Shown here piece by piece: positions 1 to 7,821 of a DNA stretch of 64,000 nucleotides (positions within the stretch are counted from its first letter, which is position 1; every line of letters starts with the position of its first letter). Source of the DNA: Draconibacterium mangrovi (GTDB lineage: Bacteria; Bacteroidota; Bacteroidia; Bacteroidales; Prolixibacteraceae); assembly GCF_010586825.1 (NCBI RefSeq), contig NZ_JAAAGB010000013.1:27224-91223 (forward strand), read 5' to 3'. The position numbers and the translations under genes were made by a program. The notes under the pieces were generated by a model. It searched no databases. It was not told where the DNA came from and was given only the letters and a program-made list of their open reading frames with translations.

Positions 1-690
1 AGATTTCGAGACATTCATTTCCGCCTCGTAAATTATCGAATCTTTAAACGGAATCGTGTCGCTGGCTAAAGGTGCATAACGCGAAAAAGCGCCCATTATT
101 CCGTACCGACTGTGTTCTACCGTTGAGTCCACCTTGCCGTAAATCGGGTAACGTGTCCAGTTATCGGAATTCTTTTGATAGGCACTAAAAACATAATCGT
201 AAGGTTGCAAAGCCGGACGTAACCCAACGCCTGTTCCTCCAAATTTTACCTGCAATTTGTTTCGAAGAAAAGAAGTGATGCGGTCGCCTTCAATCTGGCT
301 GTCGCCGTAATGCATTATCCGAACCAGCGAATCGCTTTTTAAATGACGAAAAAAGCGAAACATATTCTCCCGGCCCAGGTCCGTCATTTCAATTCGGCGA
401 ACCGATTGCACCAGCTTATCATAATCTGCCCCATGAATGACTTCAATCACTGTATCGCCGGAAATGGTATCCAGTTCGATATCGACCAGCGAATCGATCT
501 CAAACTGCTGCGCCAGTATTTCCGATACATCGGTATATTCTACATCATCGGCACCCAACATTTCAGGAAAGGTCGGCATATGAAAAGTCATTTCACCTAC
601 CTCGAAACCATCGTCGGGCGTTAACCACATAGCGCCGGCCAGCAAAGCAATTACGCCCAAAGTAAATGTTAATGTTTGTAGTGGCTTCAT
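1..690 (-). CDS. SGNH/GDSL-family hydrolase, C-terminus cut by window edge
   Basis: I translated the reverse strand from an ATG at 690 and the frame stays open to base 1, giving 230 residues of a longer protein. An N-terminal hydrophobic segment (about residues 7-23) suggests a membrane anchor or signal. A block I motif of SGNH hydrolases, HYGDSQIEGDR, lies at about residues 127-137, with Ser131 as likely nucleophile; the Asp/His block would lie outside the window. Its ATG overlaps the TGA of the upstream LysM gene as ATGA, so the two are probably translationally coupled. Secreted SGNH proteins of this type in Bacteroidota often accompany MBOAT acyltransferases in cell-envelope O-acetylation; that role is inference because the next gene is not visible. 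Confidence 0.75.
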   Translation of the reverse strand, partial: MKPLQTLTFTLGVIALLAGAMWLTPDDGFEVGEMTFHMPTFPEMLGADDVEYTDVSEILAQQFEIDSLVDIELDTISGDTVIEVIHGADYDKLVQSVRRIEMTDLGRENMFRFFRHLKSDSLVRIMHYGDSQIEGDRITSFLRNKLQVKFGGTGVGLRPALQPYDYVFSAYQKNSDNWTRYPIYGKVDSTVEHSRYGIMGAFSRYAPLASDTIPFKDSIIYEAEMNVSKS

Positions 691-2216
691 TGAACGTATA
701 TGATTAATTTTTGACCTATTTGGATTTTACGCGCATCGCTGATGCTGTTCCATTCCAGAATTTTCTCGGGCGTTACACCATCGTACTTTTGTGCAATTAC
801 ATACGGAGATTCGCCACTTTTCACAATGTGCTCCACTTTTCTTGACGACTCAGGAATTACAATTCCCGGTAATGTAGCAGAAGCAAAATTCGGAACTACC
901 GTTTTGGGCTCCTCCTTTTTAGCTGTTTCTTGCTGCAGCCCGCGATAATATTCTGCATTTTCATCGTCGACAAAAATATCAAGCGTTTTACCGGCCTGAA
1001 TTTTGCGTTCGTCGTAAATGTTATTCCAGTATTTTAAATCGGCTACACGCACATCATAATCCTCCGCAATAAACCCCAACACGTCGCCCGATTTTATGGT
1101 GTACTTGATTTTTGTTTTCCCCTCAATTTCCAGATCCTTTACCTTCTCGCCCACATACTGACGATTGGGTGCCGGCGGGTATTCAATCTTTTGAGCCAAC
1201 ACCCCAAACAGTGTTGAGTCCACACCGTTGTAAATGGAGTCCTGCAGAAACAAAAAGTCTTGTTTCAGATCCTCAGGTAAAGTAATTGATGCCTGCCCCG
1301 GTACTATGAGATATGGAAACTGTGGATTAAAAAAGTGTAGTTCTTCGGATGATATTGGCAGCACAGCACCGATCTGATTAAAATGAGTTTGCAGGCGCAC
1401 CATTGCTTCTGCCGTTATTTGTGGTTCCTGTTCCGTTATAAATTTGTTCTGGCTCAAAAATGCTGTCGTTGCCTGGAAGGCCGCCATAAAATCAGTCACT
1501 TCTTTCGGTGCTATTTTCAGCAATTCGTTTACAGAACAAGCATCACCACCGGCACGACGACAAAGATTCTTAATCTCAGTCTTTCCAAACACAAATGCCA
1601 ACATGGCTTTTTTCGGATGATCGAATAAAGCCTCATTTTTCTTCAATTCCTTAACAGCAGCTTGCGTTGCTTTTGAAACATTCAAACGTTCATCAACCAG
1701 CTTGTTGATTTGCAAACCGTTCAGCACACCCTGAAAATGTGTTAATTGCCACGCTCCTGCCCGTTTAAAAGGACTTTTAGCGTCAGTGTTAAATGACGAA
1801 AGTGTCGCCGGCAAATACTGTAAATCTTCACTTAATCCGGCTTCAATCAACTCGCTTTTTATTTCCGGCTGATAGAACCAGAAGCTTTTAACAAAAATTG
1901 CCTTATCGGGAGCAGGTAAATGATCTAAAACGGAAAAATAAGTCTCAAACGCCTCCGGATTATGTGCATATTCTTTCGCGTCTTTCAGTTCCCGTTTCAT
2001 CGTCTGACGGTTTGCCAACTCCAGTTTCCCGGGGAAAAATGCGGCATCATTCCATGGATATTCAAAAACCTGCTGATGAATATTTTGCAGCAAACGGGAT
2101 TGAAAATCTTCGCCGTTAATACTGTCTTGCCCCCAATTTAGCAGGGGAACCAACAACAGCAAAACCACAAAAATTCCAATTAAAGAACCCGGCTTATTTT
2201 GTTCGAATCGTTTCAA
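687..2216 (-). CDS. LysM protein with degenerate MltD-like transglycosylase domain
   Basis: The protein has a transmembrane helix near its N-terminus, a lytic-transglycosylase-like domain, and two C-terminal LysM repeats (about 45 residues each, starting YTIKSGD and HIVKSGE), so it should sit in the envelope and bind peptidoglycan. The SLT-like block reads YLPATLSSFNTDAKSP where MltD enzymes have LPxVESxFxPxAxS: the catalytic Glu position is Leu (about residue 165 counted from the ATG at 2294). AGAWQ and VDERLN still match the family. It is therefore probably a non-catalytic binding protein. I prefer a TTG start at 2216 (MKRFEQNK) because a TATTTTTG promoter element lies at 2242-2249, inside the longer ATG-2294 reading, and because the extra 26 residues are atypical. 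Its stop overlaps the SGNH gene start. Confidence 0.8.
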   Translation of the reverse strand: MKRFEQNKPGSLIGIFVVLLLLVPLLNWGQDSINGEDFQSRLLQNIHQQVFEYPWNDAAFFPGKLELANRQTMKRELKDAKEYAHNPEAFETYFSVLDHLPAPDKAIFVKSFWFYQPEIKSELIEAGLSEDLQYLPATLSSFNTDAKSPFKRAGAWQLTHFQGVLNGLQINKLVDERLNVSKATQAAVKELKKNEALFDHPKKAMLAFVFGKTEIKNLCRRAGGDACSVNELLKIAPKEVTDFMAAFQATTAFLSQNKFITEQEPQITAEAMVRLQTHFNQIGAVLPISSEELHFFNPQFPYLIVPGQASITLPEDLKQDFLFLQDSIYNGVDSTLFGVLAQKIEYPPAPNRQYVGEKVKDLEIEGKTKIKYTIKSGDVLGFIAEDYDVRVADLKYWNNIYDERKIQAGKTLDIFVDDENAEYYRGLQQETAKKEEPKTVVPNFASATLPGIVIPESSRKVEHIVKSGESPYVIAQKYDGVTPEKILEWNSISDARKIQIGQKLIIYVQ

Positions 2217-2241
2217 ATACAACTTTTGCAAAAATGATACG

Positions 2242-2249
2242 CAAAAATA
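2242..2249 (-). promoter_or_regulatory. Bacteroidota -7 promoter element (TATTTTTG)
   Basis: On the minus strand this reads TATTTTTG, an exact match to TAnnTTTG. A start point about 7 bases downstream falls just before the TTG start at 2216. Only a weak TTG-like -33 box is seen at 2272-2274, with a 22-base spacer. Confidence 0.4.
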
Positions 2250-2438
2250 TGATTTCCGATTAAACAGCCCACAATAATTCTGAAGGAAATACATAAATTA
2301 ATCCAACCCGTACCGGGTTGTAAAACGAATTCCATTGCCCCTGCTACTATAAGCGAACCCGTACCAGTTTCTTTCGCAGTAATAATTCTAAATAAATAAG
2401 TAATTCAACATTCCTGCACGAATTGGATAATCAGCAAT

Positions 2439-4100
2439 TTATTCTACCTCATTATCGCGTTCACGAATTTCCACGCGGCGAATTTTTCCGCTGATGGTTT
2501 TTGGCAACTCATCAACAAACTCGATTTGTCGTGGATATTTATACGGAGCAGTTACCTCTTTTACGTGATTTTGTAACTCTTTTACCAACTCATCGCCGGC
2601 GCGCTGTTTATAGTCCGGTGCCAAAACAACAGTCGCTTTTACAATTTGTCCACGAATTTCGTCAGGAATTCCTGTGATGGCACATTCCACAACGGCAGGG
2701 TGAGTCATCAATGCACTTTCCACTTCGAAAGGCCCGATACGGTAACCGGAACTTTTAATTACATCATCGGCGCGGCCTACAAACCACAAATAACCATCCT
2801 CATCTTTCCAGGCCAAATCGCCGGTGTAATAAATTCCGTCCGACATGGCTTCGTCGGTCAATTTTTGGTTGCGGTAATAACCATCAAACAAACCGGCAGG
2901 ATAATTTTTGTCGATTCGAATTACAATTTGTCCCTGTTCACCAGCTTCGGCTGATCGTCCTTCCGGAGTAAGCAAATCAATATCGTAATGCGGACTTGGC
3001 AAACCCATCGAACCCGGTTTTGGTTCTACCCAAGGCGAAGTAAACACCGACAAGGTAGTTTCACTTTGTCCGTAACCTTCGCGCAGTTTAATTCCGGTTA
3101 AATCGTAAAAACGATTGTAAACTTCGGGATTCAATGCTTCGCCTGCAATCGTACACCATTCAAGTGCCGACAAATCATATTTGCTCATATCCTCCCTGAT
3201 CAGAAAACGGAAAATAGTTGGCGGTGCACAAAGCGAGGTTACCTGGTATTTTGAAAGCACTTCCAGAATATCGGAAGGCGTAAATTTTTCATGATCGTAA
3301 ACAAAAACTGATGCGCCAACCAGCCACTGGCCGTACAGTTTTCCCCAAACAGCTTTCAACCAGCCGGTGTCGGCAATGGTTAAATGCAAACTGTCGTGGT
3401 GAAGGTTTTGCCAGTATTTTGCCGTAACAATGTGTGCCAGCGGATAAGTACTGTTGAGCACCACCATTTTCGGATCGCCGGTAGTTCCCGATGTAAAACT
3501 TACGATAATCGGATCGTCATTTTTTGTCGGCTCCACTGGACGTTGAAAGGGCTCAGCATTTTCAATTCCTTTGTGAAAATCTTCCCAGCCTTCAGGAATT
3601 ATCGGTCCGATCGACACCAGTTTTTCAATGGATGGCGACTCGGGCAATGCCTCATTTACATGCGAAGTGATCAGCTCATCACCATCGCAAATAATGGCTT
3701 TTATTGTAGCGGCGTTGTCACGGTAAACAATGTCCTTTTTAGTCAACAAGTGTGTAGCCGGAATAATAACGGCGCCGATTTTATGCAAGGCAATAATGGT
3801 GTACCAAAATTCGGCACGTCGCTTCAAAATTGCCATCACCATATCACCTTTTCCAATTCCCAGCGACGATAAATAACCGGCAGTGCGGTCGGTAATTTCC
3901 TTTAGTTCGCCAAAAGTGAATGAACGGCTTTCGCCTTTATCGTTTGTCCAGAGCAAGGCCCTTTTGTTGGGTTCTTTCGCGGCCCAACCGTCTACAACGT
4001 CGTAGGCAAAGTTGAAATCCTCCGGAACGTTTAACTCGTAATTGGCTTTAAAATCCTCAAAATCGGTAAAAGCAGTCTGTTTTAAGTATTTTTCAATCAT
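2439..4100 (-). CDS. AMP-forming acyl-CoA synthetase (medium-chain/ACSM type)
   Basis: This 553-residue enzyme should activate a carboxylic acid to its CoA thioester through an acyl-adenylate. The P-loop SFTSGTTGDPK is at residues 201-211, followed by YGQSETT (A5), YYTGDL and GRADDVIKSSGYRIG (hinge), and the C-terminal KTISGKIRR carrying the catalytic Lys. Length and motif order fit acetyl/medium-chain acyl-CoA ligases of the AcsM type; the substrate cannot be read from sequence. The gene begins 17 bases after the XRE-cupin gene ends, so they form a two-gene unit, and the regulator probably senses or controls this fatty or organic acid activation step. Confidence 0.9.
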   Translation of the reverse strand: MIEKYLKQTAFTDFEDFKANYELNVPEDFNFAYDVVDGWAAKEPNKRALLWTNDKGESRSFTFGELKEITDRTAGYLSSLGIGKGDMVMAILKRRAEFWYTIIALHKIGAVIIPATHLLTKKDIVYRDNAATIKAIICDGDELITSHVNEALPESPSIEKLVSIGPIIPEGWEDFHKGIENAEPFQRPVEPTKNDDPIIVSFTSGTTGDPKMVVLNSTYPLAHIVTAKYWQNLHHDSLHLTIADTGWLKAVWGKLYGQWLVGASVFVYDHEKFTPSDILEVLSKYQVTSLCAPPTIFRFLIREDMSKYDLSALEWCTIAGEALNPEVYNRFYDLTGIKLREGYGQSETTLSVFTSPWVEPKPGSMGLPSPHYDIDLLTPEGRSAEAGEQGQIVIRIDKNYPAGLFDGYYRNQKLTDEAMSDGIYYTGDLAWKDEDGYLWFVGRADDVIKSSGYRIGPFEVESALMTHPAVVECAITGIPDEIRGQIVKATVVLAPDYKQRAGDELVKELQNHVKEVTAPYKYPRQIEFVDELPKTISGKIRRVEIRERDNEVE

Positions 4101-4117
4101 GTAGCGTCAAGTTTTTA

Positions 4118-4672
4118 TTATAGAATTACGGCCAGAAACTTTACTGTTTTCCCCTCCAATGCTTTCATTCCGTGCGGAAGTGTGGCATCAAAGTAAAGGC
4201 TGTCTCCCTGGTTGAGTATCATTTCATGTCCATCAACACTCAACAATAATTTGCCTTCCAAAACATAGTTCAATTCCTGTCCGCTATGACTATTCAGATG
4301 AATTGGTTTTTCTTCAGCATCCGGCTCAATGGTTACAATAAACGGATCCGCTTTCCGTCCGGTAAACCCTGATGCCAGCGCCCGGTATTTATACGCCCGG
4401 GTACGTTCCATGGCAGTTCCCTGCCCTGCCCGGGTGAGATAAAACGATTTCATATGGGGCTCGTCACCAAATAGCAATGCCGTTAACCCAATATTATATT
4501 TTTTTGATATGTTTTCGAGAACACCAATTGGAATATCCGTTTTTCCGCTTTCGTATCCTTCGTATTCTTCAGCGGACACCCGGCAACTTGTTGCTATTTC
4601 GTCAACAGAAAGATTGAGCATATCGCGTAAACCTCTTAGCCTCATGGCTATCTCTTTAATTTGTCCGTTCAT
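4118..4672 (-). CDS. XRE-family regulator with C-terminal cupin
   Basis: The first 60 residues form an XRE helix-turn-helix (LSVDEIATSCRVSAEEYEGYESG). The last 70 or so form a small cupin sensor domain, with HSGQELNYVLEG and ATLPHG as the two cupin motifs. Such HTH-cupin proteins are usually ligand-responsive repressors or activators of a neighbouring metabolic gene. Here the acyl-CoA ligase follows 17 bases downstream in the same orientation, making it the obvious target, probably with autoregulation. A TAACTTTG promoter element lies 45 bases upstream of the start. Confidence 0.88.
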   Translation of the reverse strand: MNGQIKEIAMRLRGLRDMLNLSVDEIATSCRVSAEEYEGYESGKTDIPIGVLENISKKYNIGLTALLFGDEPHMKSFYLTRAGQGTAMERTRAYKYRALASGFTGRKADPFIVTIEPDAEEKPIHLNSHSGQELNYVLEGKLLLSVDGHEMILNQGDSLYFDATLPHGMKALEGKTVKFLAVIL

Positions 4673-4716
4673 AATGTTTAGTTTCTATTGATTAGTTTCT
4701 ATCGTTTAGCGAAAGA

Positions 4717-4724
4717 CAAAGTTA
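4717..4724 (-). promoter_or_regulatory. Bacteroidota -7 element upstream of XRE-cupin gene
   Basis: The minus strand reads TAACTTTG, an exact TAnnTTTG match 45 bases upstream of the regulator's ATG. No convincing TTTG -33 box is visible at 19-21 bases, so this may be an activated promoter. Confidence 0.45.
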
Positions 4725-4817
4725 TTGCTTTTTGCGTCAGATTGTTCACTTTTTCGAACTACCGACACAATTAGTCGTAAATTTAAATCTAAAGAAACGG
4801 ATGACCCCCTAAACGAA

Positions 4818-6941
4818 CTAAAGGTTCTCGAAGAAATACTGACTTACCTTTTCCATCAGGTGAACACGGTCTTTTCCACGCACGTTATGCGGATGAATCG
4901 GATATGCAAAAAAGTCAACCTGCTTGTTCTGCTTCACACATTCGCGCAGGAATTTCATACTGTGTTGCATTACCACGGTTTCGTCCTGCACGCCATGAAT
5001 TAACATCAGTTTGCCATCGAGGTTCTCCACATAATTGGTCATGTTCGAATTTTTGTAGCCTTCCGGGTTTTCCTGCGGCATATCCATATAGCGCTCGCCG
5101 TACATAATTTCGTACATGCGCCAGTCAACGACAGGACCACCGGCAACTGCCACTTTAAAAATCTCAGGATGTTTCAGTTTTAAATTCAGCGTCATAAAAC
5201 CACCGTAGCTCCATCCGTGAACGCCAATCCGGTCGGCATCAACATAAGGCAACGAAAGCAGGTATTCAACTCCCTGTATTTGGTCTTCGGTTTCAAGAAC
5301 ACCTAAATTCCGGTGAATAGCGGTTTCAAAAGCACGACCACGATTTGAGGTTCCGCGGTTATCGAGTGTAAAAGCAATGTAGCCTTGCGACGCCATATAA
5401 TATTGCCACCAACGTGCCTGGTTGTGCCAGTTTTTGGTTACCAGTTGCGAGTGCGGGCCGCCATAAACGTATACTACAACCGGGTATTTTTTAGCAGGAT
5501 CGAAATCAACCGGCAAAATCAATCGTCCATGCAAATCATATTTTCCGTCTTTGGTTTTTAAGCTTATCAGCTTGTTCTCGCCCAACTGATAATCTTTTAG
5601 CGGATCTTCCGACTCGAAAATGGTTCGTTTGTCTTTTCCGCTTGCAGAGATCAAATCAACTTTTCCCGGGACTTCGTTAGCCGACCAACCATCTAAAAGA
5701 TAAGTCGCATCAGGACTTAAAGTTCCACCATGAACACCTGTTTCAGTTGAAAGTCGTACAGTCTTTCCCGATTTTACATCCACTTTATAAATATTGTTTT
5801 GCAGCGGATCGTCAATGGTAGCTTCAATAAACAACGATTTTTCGCTGGCATCGAATCCAAGCATTTTTGTTACTTCCCACTCCCCTTTTGTAATCTGCTG
5901 AACCAGCTCGCCATCGGTATTGTATCTGTACACATGAAACCATCCATCCCGGCGGCTCAGGTAATAAAATTCATTTGCATTTACTTTCGAGAACTGAATA
6001 GGATAAAGCGGCTCCACGTAAGTTTGAGAAGTTTCTTCAAAAAGCGTTTTTACTTTATCTCCGGTTGCCACATCGTAACAATTCAGCTGCATATGATTTT
6101 GTTCGCGGTTCAGCTCTGCCATGTAAATGGTTTTCTCACCGGGCGACCAGGCCACATTGGTAAGAAAATGATCCAATGGCTCCCCGGTTTTCAGGAAAGT
6201 AGTTTTCCCTGTTTCGATATTGTAAACGCCCAGAGTTACGTGATGACTTGCCATTCCTGCCATCGGGTATTTTACCGGCGTGTATTCGGCTTCGCGGGCC
6301 ATAAAATCCACCAGCGGATAATCTTTTACCATACTTTCATCTTTACGGTAGAAAGCCACAAAATTTCCTTCGGGCGAATTTAAAATACCACCTGAAATTC
6401 CAAATTCATTCCGGTGAACGGTTTGTCCGTTTACAATTCCGTTACCACCATCATTGGTCATTTGTTTTGTTGTTCCATCAGCAAATGCAACAAATAAATC
6501 ATCTTCCTGTGTGAACGCCACAAACCGGCCTACTTCCGAGAAATTCGCATTCTCTGCTCCATCCGGAAGTTCAATCTGAAATATGACTTGCTTTTTATGA
6601 ATGTCGACCAACCAATATTTTTTCGCATCCGAAACCAAAAGTTTTCCTTCGTTAGTCCAGCTATGTGATGGAAGCCCCTTGAATGTTTCGCCGGTTATAG
6701 TATTTAACTCACCAAGTGTAACAACGGTAGTTTTTTCTTCTGTTTTTGCCGACTCTGCAACGATAGATTTATTCTCAACAAAAGAAAAATGTACATCATC
6801 CATCCATTGTAATCCCGTCATCGATTCGGGATACAAATAAGTATACCGCCCGTAAACGGCATCTTCCAGACTCATTTGTTTGGTTTGGGCAAAAGCAAAA
6901 GCTTGAACAAAAAGGAAAAGAATAACTATACTTCGACGCAT
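4818..6941 (-). CDS. Secreted S9 prolyl (tri/di)peptidyl peptidase, DPP IV family
   Basis: The 707-residue protein starts with a signal peptide (cleavage after AFAFAQ), then a beta-propeller DPP IV N-terminal region and a C-terminal alpha/beta hydrolase. The catalytic residues are visible: Ser578 in GWSYGG, Asp653 in GVQDET and His685 in HPHNVRG. The propeller contains HRNEFGISGG, corresponding to the Glu-containing loop that binds the substrate amino terminus. It should release di- or tripeptides with penultimate or third-position proline in the periplasm. The HPHNV form of the His motif resembles the prolyl tripeptidyl peptidase of Porphyromonas, so DPP IV versus PTP specificity is left open. 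It is monocistronic, 145 bases upstream of the XRE-cupin gene. Confidence 0.92.
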   Translation of the reverse strand: MRRSIVILFLFVQAFAFAQTKQMSLEDAVYGRYTYLYPESMTGLQWMDDVHFSFVENKSIVAESAKTEEKTTVVTLGELNTITGETFKGLPSHSWTNEGKLLVSDAKKYWLVDIHKKQVIFQIELPDGAENANFSEVGRFVAFTQEDDLFVAFADGTTKQMTNDGGNGIVNGQTVHRNEFGISGGILNSPEGNFVAFYRKDESMVKDYPLVDFMAREAEYTPVKYPMAGMASHHVTLGVYNIETGKTTFLKTGEPLDHFLTNVAWSPGEKTIYMAELNREQNHMQLNCYDVATGDKVKTLFEETSQTYVEPLYPIQFSKVNANEFYYLSRRDGWFHVYRYNTDGELVQQITKGEWEVTKMLGFDASEKSLFIEATIDDPLQNNIYKVDVKSGKTVRLSTETGVHGGTLSPDATYLLDGWSANEVPGKVDLISASGKDKRTIFESEDPLKDYQLGENKLISLKTKDGKYDLHGRLILPVDFDPAKKYPVVVYVYGGPHSQLVTKNWHNQARWWQYYMASQGYIAFTLDNRGTSNRGRAFETAIHRNLGVLETEDQIQGVEYLLSLPYVDADRIGVHGWSYGGFMTLNLKLKHPEIFKVAVAGGPVVDWRMYEIMYGERYMDMPQENPEGYKNSNMTNYVENLDGKLMLIHGVQDETVVMQHSMKFLRECVKQNKQVDFFAYPIHPHNVRGKDRVHLMEKVSQYFFENL

Positions 6942-7036
6942 TTTTTCGGTTTTAAAAATTGAAGCCCGAAAATAGCAAAAGTTCTGCTTAACTTGTAATG
7001 AGAAAATTCAGGGATTTGGGTTCTTGAACTATTTAA

Positions 7037-7069
7037 AAACCTTCAAGGTATAAACGACCTTGAAGGTTT
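7037..7069 (-). terminator. Rho-independent terminator after the vWA/hypothetical pair
   Basis: Perfect 13-bp arms AAACCTTCAAGGT (7037-7049) and its complement (7057-7069) surround a 7-base loop. On the minus strand the hairpin is followed by a T-rich tract. It lies 28 bases past the stop of the gene at 7098-7802. Confidence 0.75.
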
Positions 7070-7097
7070 AGAATGACAACTCAAAATTTTATTTATA

Positions 7098-7802
7098 TCA
7101 TTCGAATACAAAAGCCCCATCAAATTCTTCGAGGTATGTTTCAAAGTTTAACACACTCTCATCGGTCATCAGAAAATAAAGGCAAATACAAAGTCCGTCT
7201 TTGCCTATTGCTAAACCTTTTCCTCTCGTAAATTTATCTTTAAAAACATTGCCTCTAAAGTTCAGGGGATAGCTGGCCATTGCCTCTGCGTTAAACATCT
7301 CACTTGCCTTTTCGGGAGGATACATTTCTACCATTGAATACAATTCAAGCACATCCAACTCTGAAGCACCACTAAAAGGTTTTCCATACCTAAAATCGTG
7401 TTTTATCCGTCCGAAAAAGAGATGCTTAAAAGCCATCTCCTGCAAACTATCTTTTGCAAGACCTTCAAAACCACCACCGGCATTACCTGGAGGAATACTT
7501 GCCAAAACAATGCATTCATTGTCACTGTGTTCAAGTACCGCTGTAACCAGTCCAAAATACGCATTGAAAAAAGTGCTTCCAAGAGCCGGCTTTATACCAT
7601 ATTGTTGTGCAATATCAGGATTGGGTGATTCCTCGTTTACCGCTGCCGGGTATATTAATTCTGAATTTTCGGAAGATTGGAAAGAAGTTGGAACATTTAG
7701 TAAAATCCCTACCCTTTTTACAGCGTCTTCCAAAGCAGTTTGCGCCGATATTATTTGAAGTCCAGAAAACAAGAAAATGAGTATTAGAACGATATGTTTC
7801 AT
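7098..7802 (-). CDS. Secreted hypothetical protein
   Basis: I do not recognise the family. The ATG at 7802 gives a signal peptide (MKHIVLILIFLFSGLQIISA, then QTALED) and a mature protein of about 210 residues with no transmembrane segment. An upstream ATG at 7841 is in frame but would overlap the preceding gene and lack a signal at its N-terminus. The protein is rich in aromatic residues with a C-terminal acidic stretch (EEFDGAFVFE), and lacks recognisable catalytic motifs. It starts 19 bases after the vWA gene stop and shares its terminator, so it is probably co-expressed with that surface protein and may act with it. Confidence 0.7.
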   Translation of the reverse strand: MKHIVLILIFLFSGLQIISAQTALEDAVKRVGILLNVPTSFQSSENSELIYPAAVNEESPNPDIAQQYGIKPALGSTFFNAYFGLVTAVLEHSDNECIVLASIPPGNAGGGFEGLAKDSLQEMAFKHLFFGRIKHDFRYGKPFSGASELDVLELYSMVEMYPPEKASEMFNAEAMASYPLNFRGNVFKDKFTRGKGLAIGKDGLCICLYFLMTDESVLNFETYLEEFDGAFVFE

Positions 7803-7821
7803 AAATAATTTGCTTTTATCA

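Noticed and set aside
2217..2294. ATG at 2294 as the start of the LysM gene
   Set aside because: It would add 26 residues before the membrane helix and place a TATTTTTG promoter element inside the coding region; TTG at 2216 gives a more typical N-terminus. This remains uncertain.
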